NCBI RefSeq assembly: GCF_026340305.1
Contig: NZ_JAPEPI010000002.1
Span: 620,001-684,000, forward strand
Length of the DNA: 64,000 nt
Origin: Streptomyces sp. NBC_01381
Lineage (GTDB): Bacteria > Actinomycetota > Actinomycetes > Streptomycetales > Streptomycetaceae
Direction: 5' to 3'
Shown here: positions 50,630-58,840 of the stretch, piece by piece
Layout: each line of letters opens with the position of its first letter
Position numbering within the stretch: the first letter of the stretch is position 1
Notes under the pieces: generated by a model
Database searches by the model: none
Told to the model about the DNA's origin: nothing
What the model saw: only the letters and a program-made list of their open reading frames with translations
Program-made: the position numbers and the translations under genes

Positions 50630-52637
50630 CGCCGGCCACCTCCCGCAGGTACTCCTTGCGGCAGAGCGGATTCCGGTCGGTCCGCCGCCGGGCCGGGGGC
50701 TCGCCCCGGACCGGCTGGTACCGCTCGAAGGCCGACTCAAGCTCGCCCTCGCCGCGCGTCAGCGAGGGCAGCAGCTGCTCCAGCTCGTGCACGCGGGCGG
50801 CCGGGATCTCTCCCTCGACCAGATACGCGGATCCGTGCGCCGTCTGCGTGTGGGGGACGGCCCGCAGCCGTGAGAGCACCGGCAGCAGCTGCCCGAACAG
50901 GTCCTCGGGCACCGTGAGTCGGAACCGGTGCAGCGGCTCGTGCACCTGGGTGCCCGCACGCAGGAGCGCGCTCAGCAGGATCAGCGGGGTCAGCTGTCGG
51001 AAGTCACCGGCCGTGCTCGACATGCTCTTGTCGAACGTGCCGTGCGCGTGACTCTGCCGCGGCCAGTACCCGGAGTGCGTCATGGTGACCACGCAGTCGC
51101 CGACCTCCCAGCCGTACACGCCCTGCAGCAGCGTCTCGTGCACGGTCTCCTCGACGGCCCGGAAGAACGCGTACGGCATCGAACCGAGCTCGACCTCCAG
51201 GCGGAACCGGACGCCGGAACCGGGCGGACCGGGATCGACGCGAAGCCCGACCGTCGCCAGGAACGGATTGTCGCCCTTGTCGATGATCTCGTGGGCGGCG
51301 CCGCTGCCGGTCACCCGCTCCACGCAGATGGTCGTCGTCTCGCGGAACTCGACCTCAAGTCCGTACTCCTCGGCGAGCGTCGCCTCGATGACCTCCTTCT
51401 GGACCTCGCCGTAGAGCGACACGTACACCTCCTGCCGGAGGTCGTCCTGGCGCAGGTCGATCAGCGGGTCCTGCTCGGCGAGCTGGGCGAGCGCGAGGTG
51501 CAGCGCGCCCTTGTCGCGGGCGCGTGCGGGCACCACGACGGTCTCCAGGGTCGGCGGCGAGAAGTGGTGCCGGCCGGGATCGCGGGTGACATCGGGTACG
51601 CCGATGACATCGCCGATCCGGATGTCGCCGAGCCCCCACAGCTTCCCGATCTGCCCGGCTGTCACGCCGTCGCGCGCCGCGGCCGAACCCCGGTCGAAGA
51701 CACTGACCGCGGTCACCTTGCCCTCGCGGCCGCCGGTGAACGGCAGCCGGTCACGGGTGCGCACCGTCCCCGCGAACATCCGTACGTACGCGATCTTCTC
51801 CCCGGCGTCCCCGCGCTCGACCTTGAAGACGGTGCCGGAGGCCGGGGCCTCCGGGTCGCCGTCCTGGGAGGGCAGCAACTCCCGGATGCCCGCGATGAGT
51901 TCGGGTACTCCGGCGCCGGTGGCGGCGGAGCCGAAGAACACCGGGTGCACCAGGCAGCGGCCGGTCTGCGCGGCCAGTTCGGCGCGGAGCCGCTCGTGGG
52001 TGAGGCCCGCGTCTTCGTCGACGTACGCGGAGAGCAGTGCGTCGTCCTGTGCGGCAAGGACGTCGACGAGCCGGTCGGTGACCGCGGGATCACCGGCGGC
52101 GTGCGAAACGAACCGCGCGTCCTTGGTACCCGCGTCACGCACCGTCCCCATGGGCACGACGGCCGGGGCGAGGCGCTCGGAGATGCTGCTCAGTAGCTCC
52201 TCGGGGCGGGCACCGCGCCGGTCGATCTTGTTCACGAAGATCAGCGTGGGGATGCCGAGCCTGCGCAGCGTCCGCATCAGCACACGGGTCTGCGCCTGGA
52301 CGCCCTCCACGGCCGAGACGACGAGCACGGCGCCGTCGAGCACGCTGAGCACCCGCTCCACCTCGGCGATGAAGTCCGGGTGGCCGGGGGTGTCGATGAG
52401 ATTGACGGTGACGTCGTCGACGGCGAAGGAGACGACGGCGGACTTGATGGTGATGCCGCGCTGCCGCTCGAGCGCCAGCGAATCGGTCTGGGTGTTTCCG
52501 TCGTCGACGCGACCGATCTCGTCGATGACACCGGCGGCGTGAAGGAGCCGCTCGGTCAGGCTGGTCTTCCCGGCGTCAACGTGCGCCAGGATCCCCAGGT
52601 TCAGGCTGTTGGTCGTGCTCGACGAATGCGTGTGCAC
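50619..52637 (-). CDS. Tet(M)/Otr(A)-like ribosomal protection GTPase
   Basis: A 672-aa EF-G-like translational GTPase. G motifs: AHVDAGKTS (G1), GITIKSA (G2), DTPGH (G3), NKID (G4), followed by EF-G domains II-V. The lack of a full EF-G C-terminus and the Tet(M)-like start (NLGILAHVDAGKTSLTERLL) place it with ribosomal protection proteins that free ribosomes of tetracyclines. In antibiotic producers such genes are often chromosomal. No tetracycline cluster is in view. GTG 52637 has AGAGGAC about ten bases upstream; a leader ORF overlaps its start. Confidence 0.9.
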   Translation of the reverse strand: MHTHSSSTTNSLNLGILAHVDAGKTSLTERLLHAAGVIDEIGRVDDGNTQTDSLALERQRGITIKSAVVSFAVDDVTVNLIDTPGHPDFIAEVERVLSVLDGAVLVVSAVEGVQAQTRVLMRTLRRLGIPTLIFVNKIDRRGARPEELLSSISERLAPAVVPMGTVRDAGTKDARFVSHAAGDPAVTDRLVDVLAAQDDALLSAYVDEDAGLTHERLRAELAAQTGRCLVHPVFFGSAATGAGVPELIAGIRELLPSQDGDPEAPASGTVFKVERGDAGEKIAYVRMFAGTVRTRDRLPFTGGREGKVTAVSVFDRGSAAARDGVTAGQIGKLWGLGDIRIGDVIGVPDVTRDPGRHHFSPPTLETVVVPARARDKGALHLALAQLAEQDPLIDLRQDDLRQEVYVSLYGEVQKEVIEATLAEEYGLEVEFRETTTICVERVTGSGAAHEIIDKGDNPFLATVGLRVDPGPPGSGVRFRLEVELGSMPYAFFRAVEETVHETLLQGVYGWEVGDCVVTMTHSGYWPRQSHAHGTFDKSMSSTAGDFRQLTPLILLSALLRAGTQVHEPLHRFRLTVPEDLFGQLLPVLSRLRAVPHTQTAHGSAYLVEGEIPAARVHELEQLLPSLTRGEGELESAFERYQPVRGEPPARRRTDRNPLCRKEYLREVAGVRR

Positions 52638-52701
52638 TGAGCGTCATGTCCTCTGGGTCGACGGCGATTCCCTTCTGGCTGGACATGAACGAACGGCGCA
52701 T
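52576..52701 (-). CDS. Possible leader ORF overlapping the protection-gene start
   Basis: A 41-codon frame starting ATG 52701 (MRRSFMSSQKGIAVDPEDM...), with AAGGAG five bases upstream, stronger than the SD of the main gene. It runs out of frame over the first 62 bp of the ribosomal protection gene. tet(M)-type genes are known to be preceded by leader peptides that couple ribosome stalling to expression; such a role here is inference, and the frame may be chance. Confidence 0.45.
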   Translation of the reverse strand: MRRSFMSSQKGIAVDPEDMTLSAHAFVEHDQQPEPGDPGAR

Positions 52702-52811
52702 TGCGTCTCCTTGATGGCTTGGGTGTACGCGGCAAGTGCAGCAGGGGCGGCGGAGGGCGGCAAGCGAATTAATGGGCGGCATGTGGCCGTGTACGTCACT
52801 AGGGTCCAGTC

Positions 52812-53486
52812 ATGCTGACCGCCACCCTCGCGTTCGCGGGCGTCGCCGCGCTCATCAACATCACGCCGGGCCTGGACACATTGCTCGTCCTGCGTACGTC
52901 CGTGGCCCACGGCAAGGAGGGCGGATTCGCCGCCGCGTTCGGCATCCTCACCGGCTGCCTCGCCTGGGGCGTGGCCACGGCGGTCGGCCTGACGGCCCTG
53001 CTCACGGCGTCCCGGCTCGCGTACGACACCTTGCGCATCGCGGGCGCCTGCTACCTGGCGTGGCTCGGCGTCTCGGCGCTGTGGCGGGCGCGGCGGAGAG
53101 GGCCGGTGCGGCAGAAGGGGCCGGCGAGGCAGCCGGAGGAGCCCGTGCAGTCGGAGGAGCCCGCCGCCGCCTCGCCCCGCAGCCGCCGGGCCGCCTTCCG
53201 CGCGGGGCTCGCCACGAATCTGCTCAACCCCAAGGCCGGGATCTTCTACATGAGTCTGATCCCGCAGTTCATCCCGGCCGGCGCGCCCGTCTTCCGTACG
53301 ACACTGCTCCTCACGGCGGTCGACCTCGTCGAACTGGCGCTCTGGTACTGGGTCGTCTCCTACGCCGCCTCGTCACTCGGCGAACGCATCAGACGCCCGT
53401 CCTTCCGGCGCCGTCTGGAACAGTTCAGCGGCCTGGCATTCCTCGGCTTCGCCGCGAACCTGGCCCTGGCCGACCACCGCGCGTGA
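52812..53486 (+). CDS. LysE/RhtB-family amino-acid exporter
   Basis: A 224-aa membrane protein with six hydrophobic segments. The LysE/RhtB N-terminal signature INITPGLDTLLVLRTSVAHGKEGGFAAAFGILTGC is clear; residues ~92-120 form a Pro/Glu/Lys-rich cytoplasmic loop longer than usual. C-terminal NLLNPKAGIFYMSLIPQF is typical. It probably exports an amino acid or a related small molecule. The 3' end overlaps the convergent lipase frame by 114 bp. Confidence 0.88.
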   Translation: MLTATLAFAGVAALINITPGLDTLLVLRTSVAHGKEGGFAAAFGILTGCLAWGVATAVGLTALLTASRLAYDTLRIAGACYLAWLGVSALWRARRRGPVRQKGPARQPEEPVQSEEPAAASPRSRRAAFRAGLATNLLNPKAGIFYMSLIPQFIPAGAPVFRTTLLLTAVDLVELALWYWVVSYAASSLGERIRRPSFRRRLEQFSGLAFLGFAANLALADHRA

Positions 53487-54500
53487 CGGTGTCAGCAGGT
53501 GAGGCTTCTGCGCGTGCGCCGGGTCGAGGGCGTTCAGGACGAAGCGCGTCGCGGTCTGGTGGTAGCTGAGGCCGAGGTGTTCGGTCAGGTCCAGGGGGCA
53601 GTGGTCCTGGAGCTTGCTCTGGGTGACGTCGGGCGCCTTGGCCAGGTAGGACGAGGTGTAGGGCGTGACCACCCAGTCCGTCCTGGTCGCCAGGACCGAG
53701 TAGTCGACGGCCGGGTCTGTCTCGCCGCCCTCGTTGAGCGCCGTGACGAAGTCGGAACCGGTCATCTGCTGCGTGCACGCGGGGCAGGCCGCGCCGGTGA
53801 GGTCCTCGGCGCCCGGTATGGCCTTGGCCAGTGTGGCGAGGCCGGAGAGGGTGGTGCCGTGGTTGTTGGGGGCGAGCGCGACGAGCTTGTCGACCTTCGC
53901 GGCACCGCCCAGGTTCTTGATGTAGTGGCGCGGCATCATGCCGCCCTGGGAGTGGCCGACCAGATCGACCCGGGAGGACCCGGTCTGCTCGCGGACCTTG
54001 TCGACGAACGCCGAGAGCTGACCGGCGGAGTCGGCCATGTCGCCGATGCCCTGGAGGAGTTGGCCCTCCTTGCCGCCGTAGTTGGGCGCGTAGACGCAGT
54101 AGCCCGCGCCCTTGAGCTTCGGGGCGAGACCGGCCCAGTTCATATAGCGGTTCTCGAAGGTGCCGTGCACCAGGACGACCGGCCTGGGGTGTTCGGCGCT
54201 CGGCCGGCAGGACCAGTCGTTCGCACCGGTCGGCACGGCCGCCGGGTGGGCGAGTGCGTACGCGGTCGCCGCGGCGAAGGTCTTCTGCGGCGGGCCGACC
54301 TGCTCTTCGGCTGCGGGCGCCGCCGGTGTCGCGGTGGCCTGGTGCGTCACGATGCCGAACGCGCCGAGGCTGACGGCGGCGGCGATGCCGGACACCGCGG
54401 CGACGAGGCGGCGGCGTGACGAACGGCCCCTGTGCTTGGGGGAGTTGTGGGTACTGCGGGAGTTGCGGGCGCTGACGGACATGCGGGCACGGATGGACAT
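53373..54500 (-). CDS. Secreted triacylglycerol lipase-like alpha/beta hydrolase
   Basis: A 375-aa protein with a long basic N-region and a hydrophobic core (residues ~31-52) ending in an ATATP-like site, i.e. a secretion signal. The class-2 lipase pattern is VVLVHGTFENRYMNW (oxyanion loop) and VDLVGHSQGGMMPRHY (nucleophile Ser in GHSQG); CPACTQ and HCPLD contribute Cys residues. It likely acts on extracellular lipids or esters. The final ~45 residues run antisense through the LysE gene; the homologous domain would end around NALDPA, so this tail is odd. ATG 54500 chosen. Confidence 0.85.
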   Translation of the reverse strand: MSIRARMSVSARNSRSTHNSPKHRGRSSRRRLVAAVSGIAAAVSLGAFGIVTHQATATPAAPAAEEQVGPPQKTFAAATAYALAHPAAVPTGANDWSCRPSAEHPRPVVLVHGTFENRYMNWAGLAPKLKGAGYCVYAPNYGGKEGQLLQGIGDMADSAGQLSAFVDKVREQTGSSRVDLVGHSQGGMMPRHYIKNLGGAAKVDKLVALAPNNHGTTLSGLATLAKAIPGAEDLTGAACPACTQQMTGSDFVTALNEGGETDPAVDYSVLATRTDWVVTPYTSSYLAKAPDVTQSKLQDHCPLDLTEHLGLSYHQTATRFVLNALDPAHAQKPHLLTPSRAVVGQGQVRGEAEECQAAELFQTAPEGRASDAFAE

Positions 54501-54771
54501 GCGGCTCTCACCCTTCACTTCCGTACGGGTCGGGCTCGGGGTTACCGGCGCGTATCGCCGGGCGGCACACGCTGGTTCAGCCGCCGGGCGCACGCCACGG
54601 GCCGCGCCGCGGGGCGCCGAAATCCTGAACGCGCGTGACACTTCCGCGCCCCGGCCACTCACGCCCGTGAGCCCTCCACCGCCCCGTACGTCACGGGGGC
54701 TGGACCCGGGCGTCCGCGTCCCCGCAGACTTACTGCTCGGTAACCACCGGGTGCCGAGGGAGGGATGGGCT

Positions 54772-56022
54772 GTGCAGAGCACCGTGAGTACGTTCTCCCG
54801 TCGGCCGTGGCACGAGATCCCCGAGGTCTTCGCCGAAGTGCTGCGGCCGCGTATCGAGGAGATCGCCGCGGAGATGCTCACGGCGATCCGCCGTGACGTG
54901 CGCGTCTACCAGCAGCCGACCGGATCCGCCGTGGGCCGGGACGTGACGGCCGCCGTGCACCGCGCCATGCGTCAGTTCGTGGAGCTCGTCGACGACCCGG
55001 AAGGGCCGCAGGGTGACCATGAGCTCTTCTTCCAGCGCCTTGGGCGGCTCGAATTTCTCAACGGCCGCGGCACGGACGGGATCCAGGCCGCCTACCGCAC
55101 CGGCGCCCGGGTCGCCTGCCGCCGGTACGTCGCGCTCGCGCAAGAGGCCGCCCTGCCGCCGGAGGCCGGCCTGGCCGTCACCGAGGCCGTCCTGGTGCAC
55201 ACCGCCGCGCTGTCCGATCTCGCGGTGCGCGGCCATGCGGCAGCCAGGGCCCGTGCCACAGGACCGACCCAGCGCAGCCGCAGGGCGCTGGCCGCGCAAC
55301 TCCTTGAGCAGTCGGCGCAGCCCCGCGGCGAAGGGCTCACCGCCCTTGCCGAGCAGGCGAGTTGGCGGCTTCCCGAAGCGGTGGCCTGTCTGGTGATGCG
55401 GCAGGCGGGCGGTGGCGGACAGGTGCTCGCCGCCGGTCTCGACGAGGACGTACTGATCCTGCCGAGGGGCGGTGAACTGCTCCTGGTCGTCCCCGATCCG
55501 GAGGAGGGTGGCCGCGTGGACCGGCTGCGGGCGGCGGTGCGCGATCACGCGGCGGCCATCGGCCCCACGGTCGCGCTCGGCGACGCCTGGCTCTCCTCGC
55601 ACTGCGCGCGGCTCGCCCTCAAGCACCGGCGCAGGCTCGACGCCCCCCGGGGCGAACTGCTCGCGGCCGCCGACCACCTGCTCGACGTACAGCTGCTGTC
55701 CGGCGCCCCCATCGGGCGGCTGATGGCGGACCGTGTCACCGGCGTCCTCAAGGGGCTGCCGCCGGGGAAGGCCGCCCGGCTCGCCCAGACGCTGGAGGCG
55801 CTGCTCGCGTCGTGGGGGCGCACGGCCCCCGAGGTCGCGGACGCCCTCGGCATCCACCCGCAGACCGTGCGCGGCAGGCTCCGCCAGCTGGACGACCTCT
55901 TCGGCGTACGGCTCACCGATCCGACGTTCCGCACCGGCGCGCTCCTCGCGCTGCGCACGCGGGCACTGACGGGCGCGGATGCGGGGCCGGGCAAGCGGCG
56001 GGATCCTGGAAGGGAGGAGTGA
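54772..56022 (+). CDS. PucR-family (CdaR-like) transcriptional regulator
   Basis: A 416-aa regulator with the PucR C-terminal HTH (LAQTLEALLASWGRTAPEVADALGIHPQTVRGRLRQLDDLFG, about residues 333-376) and an N-terminal all-helical domain (RsbR/DUF-type, residues ~20-190: RPWHEIPEVFAEVLRPRIEEIAAEMLTAIR...). Such proteins in Streptomyces control metabolism or development; target unknown. GTG 54772 has GAGGGAGGG seven bases upstream. It precedes a small conserved gene by five bases. The region 54501-54771 between it and the divergent lipase gene is the shared promoter region. Confidence 0.87.
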   Translation: MQSTVSTFSRRPWHEIPEVFAEVLRPRIEEIAAEMLTAIRRDVRVYQQPTGSAVGRDVTAAVHRAMRQFVELVDDPEGPQGDHELFFQRLGRLEFLNGRGTDGIQAAYRTGARVACRRYVALAQEAALPPEAGLAVTEAVLVHTAALSDLAVRGHAAARARATGPTQRSRRALAAQLLEQSAQPRGEGLTALAEQASWRLPEAVACLVMRQAGGGGQVLAAGLDEDVLILPRGGELLLVVPDPEEGGRVDRLRAAVRDHAAAIGPTVALGDAWLSSHCARLALKHRRRLDAPRGELLAAADHLLDVQLLSGAPIGRLMADRVTGVLKGLPPGKAARLAQTLEALLASWGRTAPEVADALGIHPQTVRGRLRQLDDLFGVRLTDPTFRTGALLALRTRALTGADAGPGKRRDPGREE

Positions 56023-56027
56023 GTGCC

Positions 56028-56318
56028 ATGAGGGTCATGTTGAGAGCGCGCCTGGACACCCAGATCGCGAACGAGGCGGTCAAGAACGGCACACTGCCCA
56101 AGATCATGCAGGAGATGTCGGAACGCATAAAGCCCGAGGCCGCGTACTTCGGCCCCAGCGACGGCAAGAGGTGCTGCACCTTCGTCTTCGACATGCAGGA
56201 GAGCCCGGAGATGCCGGCGATCGCAGAGCCGCTTTTCGAGCTGGGCGCGGAGATCGAGATCCACCCGATCATGAACGCCGAGGACCTGGTGAAGGGTCTC
56301 GCGGCGGTTCGGAGCTGA
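56028..56318 (+). CDS. Small conserved protein, DUF3303-like
   Basis: A 96-aa protein, MRVMLRARLDTQIANEAVKNGTLPKIMQEMSERIKPEAAYFGPSDGKRCCTF..., with a ferredoxin-like alpha/beta pattern reminiscent of small dimeric alpha-beta barrel proteins such as DUF3303. No catalytic residues are evident. It is read immediately after the PucR gene (5-bp gap) with GGGAGGAG upstream, hence cotranscribed, and may work with or be controlled by it. Followed by a terminator. Confidence 0.75.
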   Translation: MRVMLRARLDTQIANEAVKNGTLPKIMQEMSERIKPEAAYFGPSDGKRCCTFVFDMQESPEMPAIAEPLFELGAEIEIHPIMNAEDLVKGLAAVRS

Positions 56319-56327
56319 CGGAACGCC

Positions 56328-56364
56328 GAGAGCACCCGGCTCCGCGCGGATGCCGGGTGCTCTC
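56328..56364. terminator. Bidirectional terminator between small gene and sodN
   Basis: A perfect 13-bp stem GAGAGCACCCGGC (56328-56340) / GCCGGGTGCTCTC (56352-56364) with an 11-base loop, between convergent genes; can terminate both. Confidence 0.9.
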
Positions 56365-56397
56365 GTGTGCGCGAAAAAGGGGGCTGACCGCCAGGGG

Positions 56398-56793
56398 TCA
56401 GGCCTTCTTCGTCTCCCAGAAGATCTTGTCGATCTGGGCGATGTAGTCCAGCGCCTTCTGGCCCGTGGCCGGGTCCGCCGAGGCCTTCGCGGCCGAGAGG
56501 GCCTTGAGGGTGTCGTTGACCAGCTGGTGCAGCTCCGGGTACTTCTCGAAGTGCGGGGGCTTGAAGTAGTCGCTCCAGAGCACCGACACGTGGTGCTTGG
56601 CGAGCTCTGCGCGCTGCTCCTTGATGGCCACGGCGCGCGTCTGGAACTGCGCGTCGTCGTTGGCGGCCATCTTGTCCTGGACTGCCTTGACCGACTCCGC
56701 CTCGATGCGGGCCTGGGCCGGGTCGTACACGCCGCAGGGCAGGTCGCAGTGGGCGCTGACCTTCACCTTGGGGGCAAACAGGCGGGAAAGCAT
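56398..56793 (-). CDS. sodN: Nickel superoxide dismutase
   Basis: A 131-aa Ni-SOD precursor. The 14-residue propeptide MLSRLFAPKVKVSA is followed by the nickel hook HCDLPCGVYDP, in which mature His1, Cys2 and Cys6 bind Ni. The rest is the four-helix bundle of the homohexamer. It detoxifies superoxide in the cytoplasm and is induced by nickel in Streptomyces. ATG 56793 has AAGGAC upstream. It is divergent from the processing protease gene sodX. Confidence 0.97.
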   Translation of the reverse strand: MLSRLFAPKVKVSAHCDLPCGVYDPAQARIEAESVKAVQDKMAANDDAQFQTRAVAIKEQRAELAKHHVSVLWSDYFKPPHFEKYPELHQLVNDTLKALSAAKASADPATGQKALDYIAQIDKIFWETKKA

Positions 56794-56938
56794 GTAGCTG
56801 TCCTTCCTCGTGATCGTCTTCTCAGGTGGGACATTACTCCGTGAGAGACGGGTTTTCGCGGGTGCCCCCATGGGCTTAGGACAAAAGTCCAGGGTCAGAC
56901 TGGGACTCGTGGAGGATAGGACCGGGGAGGTGCCGGTG

Positions 56939-57379
56939 ATGCCGGAGCTGTCGCAGGAGAGCGAACGGAGAAGGGCCATCTTGCCGTTGGGCGCTGCGGA
57001 GGTGACCGGGCCGTCGATGGTGCCCACGCTGTACCACGGTGACCGGCTGATGGTGCAGTGGGGCGCGCGGGTGCGGGCCGGTGACGTCGTGGTGCTCCGG
57101 CATCCGTTCCAGCAGGACCTGTTGGTCGTCAAGCGGGCCGCCGAGCGGCGCGACGGCGGCTGGTGGGTGCTCGGGGACAACGCGTTCGCGGGCGGGGACA
57201 GCACGGACTACGGCACCGTGCCCGAGGAACTCGTCCTGGGGAAGGTGTGGTTCCGCTACCGCCCGCCCCGGCTCAAGTCCGCTCAGCGCTCCCCGTTCGC
57301 ACTGCTGCGCTGGGCGGTGTCGGCCGCGCGGCCCGTGCTGTCCGACCGCTCCGTCTCCAGGCGCTTGCGGGCCCGGTAG
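56939..57379 (+). CDS. sodX: Nickel-SOD maturation protease (S26 signal-peptidase type)
   Basis: A 146-aa S26 peptidase lacking a strong transmembrane anchor. The catalytic Ser is in GPSMVPTLYHGDRL and the general-base Lys in DLLVVKRAA; GDNAF... is the family box (GDNxxxSxDSR-like). It removes the sodN propeptide to free His1. ATG 56939 has GGGGAGG about eight bases upstream. It is divergent from sodN, with a 145-bp shared region that should carry nickel (Nur) control, though I recognised no Nur box. Its 3' end overlaps the convergent CGNR gene by 97 bp. Confidence 0.92.
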   Translation: MPELSQESERRRAILPLGAAEVTGPSMVPTLYHGDRLMVQWGARVRAGDVVVLRHPFQQDLLVVKRAAERRDGGWWVLGDNAFAGGDSTDYGTVPEELVLGKVWFRYRPPRLKSAQRSPFALLRWAVSAARPVLSDRSVSRRLRAR

Positions 57380-57912
57380 GCGGCGACATTGGCGCGGGTC
57401 GCGCAGCGGTCCGAGCAGTAGCGTCGGGAACGGTTGGTCGACGTGTCGAGATAGGCGTTGCGGCACGGCGCTGCCTCGCACAGGCCGAGGCGGTCCACGC
57501 CGTGCTCGGTGAGGTGGAAGGCGAGGCCCATCGCGGCGATCGCGGCGTACCCGGCGGTCGCGTTCGACGGGTGGTCCGCCAGGTGCATGTGCCACAGCGG
57601 ACGGCCGTCGTCGTCCCGGTGGTCGTGGCCGGAGATCTGCGGGCTGACCGGGAACTCCAGGAGCAGCGAGTTCAGCAGGTCGACGGCGAGCGTCTCGTCG
57701 CCGCCGTCGGCCGCTTCGAAGACCGCGCGGAGCCTGGCACGGACCGAGCGGAAGCGGGTGACGTCGGAGTCCGTGGCGCGCCGTGCCGCCTGCTGGTTGG
57801 CGCCGAAGAGCTCGCGGACCGCCTCGACCGACGTCAGCGCGTCCTTGTTGCGACCCGGCTCCTCGCTGTTGACCAGACGTACGGCGTAGTCCGAGTAATA
57901 GGCCAGTTCCAC
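57283..57912 (-). CDS. CGNR zinc-finger (ABATE-domain) regulator
   Basis: A 209-aa protein. The N-terminal ABATE domain (residues ~1-140) is a putative stress/ligand sensor, and the C-terminal CGNR zinc finger is CEAAPCRNAYLDTSTNRSRRYCSDRCATRANVAAYRAR with four Cys and the CATRANV (CGNR-like) motif. Such proteins are predicted transcription regulators. GTG 57912 has AAGGA upstream. It is divergent from the methyltransferase gene, whose upstream region has direct repeats that may be its operator. Confidence 0.85.
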   Translation of the reverse strand: MELAYYSDYAVRLVNSEEPGRNKDALTSVEAVRELFGANQQAARRATDSDVTRFRSVRARLRAVFEAADGGDETLAVDLLNSLLLEFPVSPQISGHDHRDDDGRPLWHMHLADHPSNATAGYAAIAAMGLAFHLTEHGVDRLGLCEAAPCRNAYLDTSTNRSRRYCSDRCATRANVAAYRARKRLETERSDSTGRAADTAQRSSANGER

Positions 57913-57978
57913 TTGTAGTCCTTACCGGGGCGGGCTATCTTCGTGAGTGCGTGAGTAACGGCTGCGCGTGCTTCGAGG

Positions 57979-57999
57979 GTATTACGAGAGCGTATTACG
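57979..57999. repeat. Two GTATTACG direct repeats, 13 bp apart
   Basis: GTATTACG occurs at 57979-57986 and 57992-57999 in the divergent promoter region between the CGNR gene and the methyltransferase, the second ending 16 bp before the methyltransferase ATG. This may be a regulatory site; no known motif. Confidence 0.6.
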
Positions 58000-58015
58000 T
58001 ACTGGAGGGGTTCTG

Positions 58016-58777
58016 ATGACGGAAACCGCGCCCGCGACCGACTGGCGTGCCTGGCAGGACAGCTGGGACCGGCAGCAGGAGTGGTATCTGCCCGACCGCG
58101 AGGAGCGGTTCCGGGTCATGCTCGACATGGTCGAGGCCACCGTCGGCCCCGAACCGCGCGTGCTCGACCTCGCGTGCGGTACGGGGAGTATTACGGACCG
58201 GCTGCTCAAGAGGTTCCCGAAGGCCGTCAGTACGGGCGTCGACCTCGACCCCGCGCTGCTCGCCATCGCCGAGGGCACCTTCGCCGGGGACGACCGCGTC
58301 ACCTTCGTGACCGCGGACCTCAAGGACCCGGAGTGGACGGCTCAGCTCCCGTACGACGCGTACGACGCCGTCCTCACCGCCACCGCCCTGCACTGGCTGC
58401 ACAGCGAACCCCTCACCGCTCTGTACGGCCAGATCGCGGGCGTCGTCAGGGACGGCGGAGTCTTCCTCAACGCCGACCACATGCCCGACCCCGCGACGCC
58501 GCGCCTGAACGCCGCCGACCGGGCCCAGCGGCACGCCCGCATGGACGCCGCCAAGGCCGAAGGCGCCCTGGACTGGAAGGACTGGTGGGACCTCGCCGCC
58601 AAGGACCCGGTCCTCGCCGAGCCCACCGCCAAGCGCTTCGAGATCTACGGCGAGCACGCGGACGGCGACACCCCGCCGCCGGAGTGGCACGCACGGACCC
58701 TGCGCGACGCGGGCTTCGGCGAGGCGCGGACGGTGTGGTCTTCGCCGTCGGACGCGATGGTGCTTGGGCTGAAGTAG
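58016..58777 (+). CDS. Class I SAM-dependent methyltransferase
   Basis: A 253-aa methyltransferase: motif I VLDLACGTGSI (residues ~48-58), motif II region TGVDLDPALLAIA, and the acidic position in VTADLKD. Substrate is unknown; the HWLHSEPL and ADHMPDP segments resemble trans-aconitate/arginine-type methyltransferases. ATG 58016 has GGAGGGG six bases upstream. It is divergent from the CGNR regulator and followed by an exceptionally strong terminator. Confidence 0.88.
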   Translation: MTETAPATDWRAWQDSWDRQQEWYLPDREERFRVMLDMVEATVGPEPRVLDLACGTGSITDRLLKRFPKAVSTGVDLDPALLAIAEGTFAGDDRVTFVTADLKDPEWTAQLPYDAYDAVLTATALHWLHSEPLTALYGQIAGVVRDGGVFLNADHMPDPATPRLNAADRAQRHARMDAAKAEGALDWKDWWDLAAKDPVLAEPTAKRFEIYGEHADGDTPPPEWHARTLRDAGFGEARTVWSSPSDAMVLGLK

Positions 58778-58783
58778 CGGATA

Positions 58784-58828
58784 CGCGAAGGGGCGGTACG
58801 AATCAAGGATTCGTACCGCCCCTTCGCG
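58784..58828. terminator. Terminator, 21-bp perfect stem
   Basis: Arms 58784-58804 and 58808-58828 are perfectly complementary (starting CGCGAAGGGGCGG), loop AAG. It is followed by TTTC and lies between convergent genes, so acts on both strands. Confidence 0.93.
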
Positions 58829-58840
58829 TTTCAGCGGGGG

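Noticed and set aside
50619..52637. Housekeeping elongation factor G
   Set aside because: The Tet(M)/Otr(A)-type domain ends and lack of neighbouring rpsL/rpsG/tuf argue for a ribosomal protection protein.
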